19,729 nucleotides of DNA from Actinomycetota bacterium. GTDB taxonomy: Bacteria > Actinomycetota > Acidimicrobiia > Acidimicrobiales > BP-101. This document shows positions 7,845 to 16,041 of this stretch, one piece after another; within the stretch, counting starts at the first letter, position 1, and each line of letters begins with the position of its first letter. The position numbers and the translations under genes were made by a program. The stretch is taken from positions 1 to 19,729 of the forward strand of contig JAUTXA010000025.1 in the NCBI GenBank assembly GCA_030838265.1, read 5' to 3'. The notes below the pieces were generated by a model that made no database searches, had not been told where the DNA came from, and worked only from the letters and a program-made list of their open reading frames with translations.

Positions 7845-9652
7845 CCGGCGGCGGCCAGACCCCCGGCCCACGAGGCATAGAGAGCGGCGTAGCGGCCGCC
7901 CCTGGTCAACAGCTCGTCATGGGTGCCGATCTCGGCGATGCCACCGGCGTCGACGACCGCGATGCGGTCGGCCCGCTCGGCTGTCGACAGGCGGTGGGCG
8001 ATGACGATGACCGTGCGGCCCTCCATCAGGGCCACCATGGCCGCCTCGACGTCGGCCTCCGTCCCCGGGTCGAGGGACGACGTGGCCTCGTCGAGGACCA
8101 GCACGTCGGGGTCGGCGAGGGCGGCGCGAGCCAGCGACACCAGTTGGCGCTCGCCCGCCGAGAGCCGTGAGCCCCGCTCGCGCACCTCGGTAGCCAAGCC
8201 CTCAGGCAGCGCGGTGAAGCGGGCCTCCATCCCCAGCTTGGCCAGGGCCTGCCGGACCTCGTCGTCGGTGGCCCCCGCCTTGGCGATGCGCACGTTGTCG
8301 AGAATCGACCCGTGGAACAGGTACCCCTCCTGGGGGACGACGGTGATGCGTTGGCGCAGCGTTCCCAACGTGGCATCGCGCAGATCGACGCCGGCGTAGA
8401 CGATTGCGCCGTCGGTCGGGTCATAGAGGCGAGCCAAGAGCTTGGCCAAGGTGGACTTGCCTGCACCCGTCGGGCCGACCAGGGCCAGACGCTCGCCGTT
8501 GGCGACGACCAGATCGACAGCCTCGAGGACCCGCGGCCCGCTGCCGTAGGCAAAGGTCACACCCCGCGCTTCGAGGCTTCCATGACGGGGCATGTCGACG
8601 GCACCGGGGCGCTCCCGCAGGTCGGATCGGGTATCGAGCAGCCCGAACAGCTTGGCCAGGGCGGCCCCGGCCGACTGGAGCAGGTTGAACAGCTGACTGA
8701 GCTGCTGGATGGGCTCGAACAGGTTGGCCAGGTAGAGGACGAAGGCGGCCACCGTGCCCACGCTGACCGAGTCTTGGTGGACGAGGACGCCGCCCACGCC
8801 GACGACCACCGCAGTGGTGGCGATGCCAGCCACCTCGATCACCGGGAAGTACAGGGCCGAGATCTTGATGGCGTGCATGTAGGCGTCGAGCTGGCTCCGG
8901 TTGTGGCGATCGAAGCGACGCTGCTGGATCTCCTCGCGCCCGAAGGCCTGGATGATGCGGACCCCCGACAAACCCTCTTGCAGCGTCGAGAGGGTCTGAC
9001 CGATGGTGTCGCGCACGACCAGGTAGGCCCGGTTCGAGCTGCGCTGGAACCACACGCTGGCCACGATCACGATGGGCAGCGAGACCAGGCAGGCGGCTGA
9101 CAGCAACGGCGACATCGAGACGAGGACCACGACCGACAGGACCACCAGCAGCCCGTTGTTGATGAACATGACCAAGCCCTGCTGAACGACCTCCTCGAGC
9201 GAGTCGATGTCGGAGGTCATACGCGAGACGAGCTTGCCGGTCTGCTCGGTGTCGAAGAACGTCATCGACTGGCCCTGGATGTGATGGAACACCCGGACCC
9301 GCAGGTCGCGCAGGAACTTCTCCCCCACCCGCGTCACCATCAGGATCTGAATGCGGGAAAGGATCAGGGCGGCGACCGCCACGAAGAGAAAGGCGATGGC
9401 GGCCCGGTCGAGAGCGGCGCCGTCCGGATGCTTGGGATCGAGCCCGTGGTCGATGCCATAGCGAACCAGGGCGGGCCCGGCGAGGATGGCCAGCGTCGAC
9501 AGCACCATCACCACGCCGGCCACGATCACCTCGCGGCGGTAAGGGCGCAGCATGCGCAGAGCCCGGCGCATGACCCGGCGGGCCTCGGCCGCAGTGAGCT
9601 TCTCCTCGTCGTCGACGGCTGCGCCGGCGCCCCACCAACCGCCCCCGCCCAT
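7841..9652 (-). CDS. ABC exporter half-transporter (TMD-NBD), canonical Walker B
   Basis: A 603-residue half-transporter of the ABCB/MsbA-like exporter type: a six-helix membrane domain at about residues 35-330, then a nucleotide-binding domain. Motifs are Walker A GPTGAGKST, Q-loop VVPQEGYLF, signature LSAGE (non-canonical, instead of LSGGQ), Walker B VLVLDEATSSLD with catalytic Glu, and H-loop IAHRLST. Its ATG overlaps the stop of the upstream ABC gene (TGATG), so the two are translationally coupled and most likely form a heterodimer. The split of motifs between partners matches heterodimeric exporters with one degenerate ATP site, such as TM287/288. The substrate (drug, lipid or peptide) is not readable from sequence. 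The N-terminal 15 residues are Gly/Trp rich and may not be essential. Confidence 0.95.
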   Translation of the reverse strand: MGGGGWWGAGAAVDDEEKLTAAEARRVMRRALRMLRPYRREVIVAGVVMVLSTLAILAGPALVRYGIDHGLDPKHPDGAALDRAAIAFLFVAVAALILSRIQILMVTRVGEKFLRDLRVRVFHHIQGQSMTFFDTEQTGKLVSRMTSDIDSLEEVVQQGLVMFINNGLLVVLSVVVLVSMSPLLSAACLVSLPIVIVASVWFQRSSNRAYLVVRDTIGQTLSTLQEGLSGVRIIQAFGREEIQQRRFDRHNRSQLDAYMHAIKISALYFPVIEVAGIATTAVVVGVGGVLVHQDSVSVGTVAAFVLYLANLFEPIQQLSQLFNLLQSAGAALAKLFGLLDTRSDLRERPGAVDMPRHGSLEARGVTFAYGSGPRVLEAVDLVVANGERLALVGPTGAGKSTLAKLLARLYDPTDGAIVYAGVDLRDATLGTLRQRITVVPQEGYLFHGSILDNVRIAKAGATDDEVRQALAKLGMEARFTALPEGLATEVRERGSRLSAGERQLVSLARAALADPDVLVLDEATSSLDPGTEADVEAAMVALMEGRTVIVIAHRLSTAERADRIAVVDAGGIAEIGTHDELLTRGGRYAALYASWAGGLAAAG

Positions 9653-11431
9653 CAGACGTCGTCTCCCAGGCGGGCCAGCTCGTCCGCTTCCTCGGCTTGG
9701 GCCAGCACCTGCCGGTAGCGCTCGCTGGTCAACAACAGCTCCTCATGCGTCCCCTCGGCCACGATGCGGCCCTCATCGAGGAGCACGACCCGGTCGGCGA
9801 GAGCGATGGTTGCGGGTCGATGGGCGATGACGATCGTCGTTCGGCCTTCCATCACGGTGGCCAGGGCATCGCGGATCTCGTGCTCCTTGGTGGGGTCCAC
9901 CGACGAAGTGGCGTCGTCGAGGATGAGGACGCGGGGGTTGGCCAGGATGGCGCGGGCCAGGGCGATGCGCTGGCGCTGGCCGCCCGACAGCGAGAAGCCC
10001 CGCTCGCCCAGCGGCGTCTCGTAGCCATCGGGTAGCGCGGCGATGAAGTCATGAGCGCCCGAGAGGCGAGCCGCTCGCTCGACCTCGTCGGTTGAGGCCT
10101 CCGGGTCGGCAAAGGCGATGTTGGCCCGAATCGAGTCACTGAACAGGAACGTGTCCTCGAACACGATCCCGACGGCCCGCCGCAGCTCGCGCACCTTCAG
10201 GTCGCGGACGTCCGCCCCGTCGACGAGGACCCGTCCGCCGTCGACGTCGTAGAAGCGGGGGATGAGGCGGGCCACGGTGGTCTTGCCGCACCCGGTCGAG
10301 CCGACGAGGGCGACCGCCTCGCCGGCCCGGGCGGTGAAGTCCAGCCCGCCCAGGACGGGATGATCGGTGGCGATCCCGTAGGCGAAGGTCACGCCCTCGA
10401 AGCGCACCTCCCCGTTCCCCTCGGGCATGGGCTGCGCATCGGGCCGGTCGACGATCTCCGGCGCGGTCATCAAGATCTCCTCGACGCGCTGGGCGGCGGC
10501 CACCGCCCGCTGGGTCTGGGCGATGAGCGTCCCCAACAGCCGGAGCGGGAAGATCAGCATCACCACGTAGGAGTTGAAGGCCACGAGCTGGCCGATGCTG
10601 AGGTGGTGGTCGAGCACCTGGTGGCCGCCGTACCAGAGGACGGCGACGAGCCCTAAGGCGGGAAGGAAGTCGATGACCGGGATGAAGGTGGCCCGCACCC
10701 GCGCCAAGGCGACGGCTCGCTCGTAGACCCGGCCGGCCCGCCGCTTCAGCTCGGCCTCCTGGATGGGCTCGGCCCCGAACCCCTTGATCACCCGGATGCC
10801 GGTGACGCTCTCCTCGACGGTGATGGCGACCGTGGCCAGCTCCTGCTGAAGCGTCATGGACACCGGGGTGGACCGCACTCGAGAACTTCTTGGCCGCCAC
10901 GTTGACGAAGGGCAGGGCGCCGAGAGCCAGAAGGGCGAGCCCGGCGTTGGTCGAGAAGAGGATCACGGCGACGGCAGTGACCGTCATGGCGTTGGAGACG
11001 GTGATGGGAATGAGGACAGCGAAGCCCTGGATCTGCTGCAGGTCGGTGGCGGCCCGGGACATGAGCTGACCGGTCTGGGCCCGGTCGTGGAAGGCGAAGT
11101 GGAGTCGCTGGAGATGGGCGAACAGACGGCCCCGCAGCTCGGTCTCGGTGCGCAGGGCGATGCCGAAGGCCAGGTACCGGCGGATGCCCGTCGCCGCGGC
11201 CGAGACGAAGCCGACGGCGACGATGATGAGCGACCACTTGAGCAGGGCGCCTTGGCGCGGGTGGATGATCCCTCGATCGATCGCCAGCTGGGCCAGCTTC
11301 GGCACCGTGACCTTGGCGGCCGTCCAGACCAGACCGGCCACGACGCCTCCGAGGACGCCCTTCCAATGCGGCCGAAGCGCCTCACGGAGCAGCCCCCACC
11401 CGCTCGGAACAGGCTCGAGGGGGAGGGTCAC
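9652..11431 (-). pseudogene. ABC exporter half-transporter with a one-base frameshift (degenerate-site subunit)
   Basis: Two overlapping frames make one protein. From the GTG at 11429-11431, residues 1-189 give the start of the exporter membrane domain, ending AKKFSSAVHP. The expected continuation VSMTLQQELATVAITVEES is in the next frame from 10863 and runs to the stop at 9652. Removing one base in the CCCCGG run (minus strand, 10863-10868) gives a 592-residue protein of normal length. The nucleotide-binding domain has Walker A GSTGCGKTT, signature LSGGQ, FED in place of the usual Q-loop Gln, and LILDDATSSVD, where Asp replaces the catalytic Glu: the degenerate-site half of a heterodimer. The rest of both halves is well preserved, so this is either a recent mutation or a sequencing or assembly error in a short homopolymer. 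It is coupled by TGATG to the downstream partner. Confidence 0.85.
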
Positions 11432-11439
11432 GGCCGCTC

Positions 11440-11462
11440 AGCCTAGTTGACCGCCCGGTCAA
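11440..11462 (-). promoter_or_regulatory. 16-bp palindromic operator and leaderless promoter of the ABC exporter
   Basis: TTGACCG-CC-CGGTCAA at 11447-11462 is a perfect palindrome with 7-bp arms. On the minus strand the -10-like hexamer TAGGCT (11440-11445) follows directly, and the GTG start lies 8 bases further on, the spacing expected for a leaderless transcript. The palindrome thus occupies the spacer between -35 and -10, where a dimeric repressor would block transcription. The arm sequence and size look like TetR-family operators, commonly found at efflux genes. No regulator gene is in the window. The region 11463-11547 up to the divergent gene also holds a tandem TAGTGAT/TAGTGAC at 11514-11527. 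Confidence 0.65.
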
Positions 11463-11547
11463 TTCGCCCTTGGTTTCCCGCCTACAGGTGGCCTCGCGGC
11501 ATGCCGAAGGAACTAGTGATTAGTGACCACGAAGGGATCTGGTATCA

Positions 11548-13920
11548 GTGCGGCTGGAGGAGCTCACACTTCGAATCGGCGGCGACGACGTGCGCATGAG
11601 GTTTCATGACCGCCTAACCGTCGTCAGCGGCATCGCCGGGCCTGAGCGGCGGGAGCTCGTCGACTTTCTGGTCGGCGCCCTCACTGGCTCCAGCGCGCTC
11701 GCCACCGAGCTGACCTACGTCGACGGCGTGGGCAGCCTCGTGCGCGCCGTGGCCGACGGACGAGGTGGCATCGAGCATCTCTTCGAGGACGGCAACCTCG
11801 CCCCCGACCTGGTCGCCGCTCTCGGCCTCGACCCGGCCGGGTTCCGCCGCCTCATCTCCCTGCGCGCCGCCGACATCGGCATCCTCCCCACCGCCGTCGG
11901 CGTCAAGGAGCCGCGCGAGCTGGCCGAGGCCCGCGTCGCCCTGGCGACCCTGAACGAAGAGCTGGCCACCGCCAGCTCGGCCCGCCAGACGGCCGAAGCC
12001 CTGCGCGTCGAGCTGGCCGACATCGACGAGAAGCTCCGAGTCATCAACGAGGGCGAGTCCAAGCGCCGCTTCGCTCGCCTCCTCATCGAGCTCGAGAAGG
12101 TCCGGGCCGAAGCCGCCGCCATCCAAGGCGGCAGCGAGAGCGCCGCCACCGACGAGCGACTGGTGGCCGCCGCCCAGGATGTGCGCAGTGTCGGCACCAT
12201 GTGGCGGGACGCCAGCATGCGCCTCACCGAGGCCGCGACGCTCTTCGGTAGCGCTACCCGGCTCGATCCCCGCGCCCTGGCCGAGGCCCTCGAGGCTCCC
12301 GACGAGATCCCCGCTGAGCTCGACAACCTGGTCGGCACCTACGAGCTGGCGAAGGACCGGGTCACCGACCTGGCGGGCCGCCTTCAGTCTCAGGCCGCCG
12401 CCCATCTGCCCGAGCCGTCGTCGCCCATCGTCATCCGCCTCGCTCGCTCCGATCAGGATCGGGTGTGGGCCATCGCCCAGCTCGCCATCGACACCGGCCT
12501 CAACCTCGAGCAGGTCTCGCTGTCGTTGGGCGGGCTCGACGCCGAGGGCCTGGCGCCGTCGATCGTGGGGCAGCTCGAGCAGGCCCACACCGACGTCGAG
12601 CGGGCCGAGCAGCAGGTCGAGAAGCGAAAGGTCAAGGGTGTGGCCGCCGCCACCGGCGGGCTCATCCTGGCCGCCGGCGCCGTGGTCGCCCTCCCCGTAG
12701 CCGCCCCCCTCGGCGTGGCCGGTGCCGTTGGTGCCGCGGCGTGGTCGATGGTCTCTCCCCGCCGCCGCCTGGCCCAGGCCAAGGGACGCGAGGAAGACGC
12801 CTTGGTCAAGGCCGGCGTCCCGTCGTGGCTCTCGTTCCAGATGCGTCGCATCGACGCCACCATCGATCACAGTCAGCGCGAGGCCCTCGAGATCGCCGCC
12901 CTCGAGCACCGCCAGGCTCTGGCTGCTTGGGGTCGCATCGCCGGCGACCTGGCCCCCGACGCCGCCCTCGATCTCGAGGACGAGATCCGGGCCTACGCCG
13001 CCGCCCTCCACGACGTCGACGGCACCGCATCCGAGATCGAGGCCCTGCGCCGCCAGCTCGAGACCGATGCCGAGCCCGCCCTCGAGGCGGCCCGGCGGTC
13101 GCTGTTGCAAGCCTGCAAGGCGTTCGGGATCGACGACGCCGACCTGGCGTCGAGCATGGTCCGCCACCAAGCGGGCCAGGCCACCCAGGCCAGACGCCAG
13201 CAGGTGCTCGAGGAGGTCGAGGAAGAGACCCGAATCCTCGGTCAGAAGCTCGAGGCCCGACTGGCCGAGCTGGGCTTCGACGACGGCGACCTGGCCGCCC
13301 GCCTCGGCGGCTTCGAGTGGGCCTTCACCACCGCCAACGAGCGGGTCCGGGCCCGCACCGCGGCTCGCCCCGGCGACGTGGTCGCCTCCGAGCTGGCCCG
13401 CCTCGAGGAGAAGGTTCGCCTCGAGTCCCGCCCCGAGTGGAGCCACCACCAGATCACCCCGGCCGATGCCGAGGAGCCCGACGTCAACCGCCTTCGCCGG
13501 CGCCAGCTCGAGGCGGCGGCCGCCTACGCCGCGGCCGAGCGCATCGTGCCCGACGTCGAGCGCCTCACCGACCGCCGCAACGCCCTCGAGCGCCGCGTCG
13601 CCGTCCTCGAAGGCTCACTTGCCCGCGAGCAGGTCAGCACCCCCATCGAGGTGAGCGACGTCGAGCCCCACTTCCTCGCCCGCCTGGCCCAGGTGCGCCG
13701 CCCCGGGCCCCACGACGAGACGCTGTTCCTCATGCTCGACGAGCCCTTCGTGCAGCTGCCGGCCGACCGCAAGTGGGCCGTCATGGACATGGTCGAGCGC
13801 CTCGGCCAGCAGGTGCAGATGCTCTACCTCACAGACGACCCCGACGTCGTCACCTGGGCCCGCAGGCGGGTCATGAGCGGGTCGATCACCCTGCTCGAGC
13901 CCGTCGCCGAGTCCGTCTGA
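11548..13920 (+). CDS. SMC/YhaN-like coiled-coil protein with central hydrophobic hairpin
   Basis: A 790-residue protein laid out like an SMC/RecN/YhaN-type ATPase. The N-terminal strand LTVVSG leads into GIAGPERRELVDF at residues 28-40, where a Walker A (GxxGxGKS) would be; Lys and Ser/Thr are replaced by Arg34-Arg35. Long Ala/Glu/Arg-rich coiled coils follow at about 120-210, 345-363 and 420-700. Between them, residues 365-402 form a hydrophobic Ala/Val/Gly hairpin with a central Pro turn, long enough for two short membrane passes or a membrane-inserting loop. The C-terminal domain has a Walker B-like TLFLMLDEPF (Asp731-Glu732) and an H-loop-like LTDDPDVV. ATP binding through the normal P-loop looks lost. 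The start is GTG with a weak GAAGGG upstream. Function is unknown; a DNA-, membrane- or septum-linked structural role is inference. Confidence 0.8.
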   Translation: MRLEELTLRIGGDDVRMRFHDRLTVVSGIAGPERRELVDFLVGALTGSSALATELTYVDGVGSLVRAVADGRGGIEHLFEDGNLAPDLVAALGLDPAGFRRLISLRAADIGILPTAVGVKEPRELAEARVALATLNEELATASSARQTAEALRVELADIDEKLRVINEGESKRRFARLLIELEKVRAEAAAIQGGSESAATDERLVAAAQDVRSVGTMWRDASMRLTEAATLFGSATRLDPRALAEALEAPDEIPAELDNLVGTYELAKDRVTDLAGRLQSQAAAHLPEPSSPIVIRLARSDQDRVWAIAQLAIDTGLNLEQVSLSLGGLDAEGLAPSIVGQLEQAHTDVERAEQQVEKRKVKGVAAATGGLILAAGAVVALPVAAPLGVAGAVGAAAWSMVSPRRRLAQAKGREEDALVKAGVPSWLSFQMRRIDATIDHSQREALEIAALEHRQALAAWGRIAGDLAPDAALDLEDEIRAYAAALHDVDGTASEIEALRRQLETDAEPALEAARRSLLQACKAFGIDDADLASSMVRHQAGQATQARRQQVLEEVEEETRILGQKLEARLAELGFDDGDLAARLGGFEWAFTTANERVRARTAARPGDVVASELARLEEKVRLESRPEWSHHQITPADAEEPDVNRLRRRQLEAAAAYAAAERIVPDVERLTDRRNALERRVAVLEGSLAREQVSTPIEVSDVEPHFLARLAQVRRPGPHDETLFLMLDEPFVQLPADRKWAVMDMVERLGQQVQMLYLTDDPDVVTWARRRVMSGSITLLEPVAESV

Positions 13921-13974
13921 CGCACCGGACGAATCGGACGTGCGCCGAGTGGGCGTTCGGTGTGAGCATGAGGG

Positions 13975-16041
13975 ATGCCCAATGACGAGCAGCCCCCTTT
14001 CGCCACCCGCAAGCCCACCGTCCTGAGCCACCGCGGCGACGACCGCGTCGACGACTGGTACTGGCTGCGGGAGAAGACCGACCCCGAGGTCATCAAGTAC
14101 CTAGAGGACGAGAACGCCTACACCAAGGCCGTCACCGCCCACACCGACGCCCTGCAGGACGAGCTCTTCGAGGAGATCAAGTCCCGCATCCTCGAGACCG
14201 ACCTGTCGGCGCCTGTCCCCTGGGGCGAGTGGATGTACTACTCCCGCACCGAGGAGGGCCAGCAGTACGGGATCTTCTGCCGCAAGCCCAAGGGCGACAC
14301 AGCAGGCGATGACGGCGCCGAGCAGATCCTGCTCGACCAGAACGTCCTGGCCGCCGGGCACGACTACTTCGCGGTCGGGGTCCAAGCCATCAGCCCCGAG
14401 CACGACCGGCTGGCCTACGCCACCGACACCAACGGCTCCGAGAAGTACGAGCTGCACTTCCGTGACCTGACGACCGGCGAGGACCACGACGACGTCATCG
14501 CCGACGTGTACTACGGCCAGGCCTGGGCCAGCGACAACCGGACCTTCTTCTACGTCCGTCCCGACCACGCTATGCGGCCCTACCAGGTGTGGCGCCACAC
14601 CCTCGGCACGCCGACCACCGACGACGCCCTCGTCTACCAAGAAGACGACGAGCGCTTCTTCCTCGGTGTCAGCCGCTCGCGCAGCGGTGCCTTCATCCTG
14701 TTGACGTCGAACAGCAAGATGACGACCGAGATCCGCTTCCTGCCCGCCGATCAGCCCGGCGCCGAGCCGACCGTCGTGCACCCGAAGGAACAGGGGCTCG
14801 AGTACGACGTCGAGGACCACATCGATCGCTTCTTCATCGTCACCAACGCCGATGGGGCCGAGAACTTCAAGCTCATGGAGGCTCCCGTGACGAGCCCGGG
14901 CCGAGCCTCGTGGACCGAGGTCATCGCCCACCGGCCCGAGGTGAAGCTCGACGGCATCGATGTGTTCGCCGACCACATCGCCCTCTATGAGCGGACCGAG
15001 GGCCTGCGCCGCATCGCCATCCGCAGTGTCGGCGGGGGCGAGACCCACGTCATCGAGCAGCCCGAGACGGTGTACACCGCGTCCGGCGGCTCCAACCTCG
15101 AGTTCGAGACCTCGACCCTGCGCTACGGCTACACGTCCCTCGTGACGCCCTCTTCGGTCTACGACTACGACGTCAACTCCAGGGAGCGGACCCTGATCAA
15201 GCAGCAGCCCGTCCTCGGCGACTTCAGCCCCGAGCACTACGACAGCGAGCGGGTGTGGGCCAAGGCCGAGGACGGCGAGATGGTGCCGATCTCGCTGCTC
15301 TACAAGAAGGGGCTGAAGCAGGATGGGACGGCGCCCTGCCTCCTCTACGGCTACGGCTCGTACGAGATCAGCATCGACCCTTCGTTCTCGTCGGTGCGCC
15401 TCAGCCTGGTCGATCGTGGCTTCGTGTTCGCCATCGCCCACATCAGGGGCGGCGGCGAGATGGGCCGGCAGTGGTACGAGAACGGCAAGTTCCTCAAGAA
15501 GGTCAACACCTTCACCGACTTCATCGCCTGCGCCGAGCACTTGGTGAGCGAGGGATACACCTCCCCCGACCGCCTGGTGGCGCGGGGCGGCAGCGCCGGC
15601 GGGCTGCTGATGGGCGCGGTGACCAACCGGCGCGCCGACCTCTTCCGGGCCGTCGTCGCCGAGGTGCCTTTCGTCGACTGCCTCACGACGATGCTTGATT
15701 CGAGCCTGCCCCTCACCATCCCGGAGTACGAGGAGTGGGGCAACCCCGAGGCCGACGGCGAGACCTATGAGTACATGAAGTCGTATTCGCCCTACGACAA
15801 CGTCGAGATCAGGGACTACCCGTGGATGCTGGTGACGGCGGGTCTCAACGATCCCCGCGTGTCGTACTGGGAGCCGGCCAAGTGGGTGGCCAAGCTGCGC
15901 GCCACCAAGACCGATGACAACCCGCTGCTCCTCAAGACCGAGATGGGCGCCGGCCACGGCGGCCCGTCCGGCCGCTACGACGCGTGGAAAGACGAAGCCT
16001 TCGTCTACGCCTTCATGCTCGAGGCGGTGGGGCTGACCTAG
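13975..16041 (+). CDS. ptrB: oligopeptidase B (S9A prolyl oligopeptidase family)
   Basis: The 688-residue length is typical of oligopeptidase B, a cytoplasmic serine peptidase that cuts short peptides after Arg or Lys. The N-terminal part, to about residue 410, is the beta-propeller that restricts substrates by size; it opens with the family-like VLSHRGDDRVDDWYWLRE. The C-terminal alpha/beta-hydrolase domain has LLYGYGSYE (Tyr458 region, oxyanion side), nucleophile Ser540 in RGGSAGGLLMG, Asp626 in GLNDPRV and His661 in GAGHGGPSG. The segment LTTMLDSSLPLTIPEYEEWGNP matches oligopeptidase B more closely than prolyl oligopeptidase. No signal peptide is seen. An in-frame stop at 13969-13971 forces the start to 13975. 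It shares the CTAG stop with the convergent FtsH-like gene, leaving no room for a terminator. Confidence 0.96.
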   Translation: MPNDEQPPFATRKPTVLSHRGDDRVDDWYWLREKTDPEVIKYLEDENAYTKAVTAHTDALQDELFEEIKSRILETDLSAPVPWGEWMYYSRTEEGQQYGIFCRKPKGDTAGDDGAEQILLDQNVLAAGHDYFAVGVQAISPEHDRLAYATDTNGSEKYELHFRDLTTGEDHDDVIADVYYGQAWASDNRTFFYVRPDHAMRPYQVWRHTLGTPTTDDALVYQEDDERFFLGVSRSRSGAFILLTSNSKMTTEIRFLPADQPGAEPTVVHPKEQGLEYDVEDHIDRFFIVTNADGAENFKLMEAPVTSPGRASWTEVIAHRPEVKLDGIDVFADHIALYERTEGLRRIAIRSVGGGETHVIEQPETVYTASGGSNLEFETSTLRYGYTSLVTPSSVYDYDVNSRERTLIKQQPVLGDFSPEHYDSERVWAKAEDGEMVPISLLYKKGLKQDGTAPCLLYGYGSYEISIDPSFSSVRLSLVDRGFVFAIAHIRGGGEMGRQWYENGKFLKKVNTFTDFIACAEHLVSEGYTSPDRLVARGGSAGGLLMGAVTNRRADLFRAVVAEVPFVDCLTTMLDSSLPLTIPEYEEWGNPEADGETYEYMKSYSPYDNVEIRDYPWMLVTAGLNDPRVSYWEPAKWVAKLRATKTDDNPLLLKTEMGAGHGGPSGRYDAWKDEAFVYAFMLEAVGLT

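Noticed and set aside
10863..10868. Programmed ribosomal frameshift in the ABC gene
   Set aside because: There is no clear slippery heptamer, internal Shine-Dalgarno or downstream stem-loop, and ABC exporters are not known to use frameshifting; a mutation or sequence error is simpler.
11614..13449. 611-residue open frame on the minus strand opposite the SMC-like gene
   Set aside because: It is low-complexity Gly/Asp/Leu-rich sequence with no recognisable motif, and it mirrors a clear coding frame; long antisense frames are expected at this GC content.
12465..13985. 506-residue plus-strand frame overlapping the SMC-like gene
   Set aside because: It is extremely Arg/Pro/Gly rich, the hallmark of an out-of-frame read through GC-rich coding DNA.
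14101..15957. 618-residue open frame opposite oligopeptidase B
   Set aside because: The sense strand has a full peptidase with catalytic triad; the antisense product has no domain and is typical GC-driven shadow sequence.
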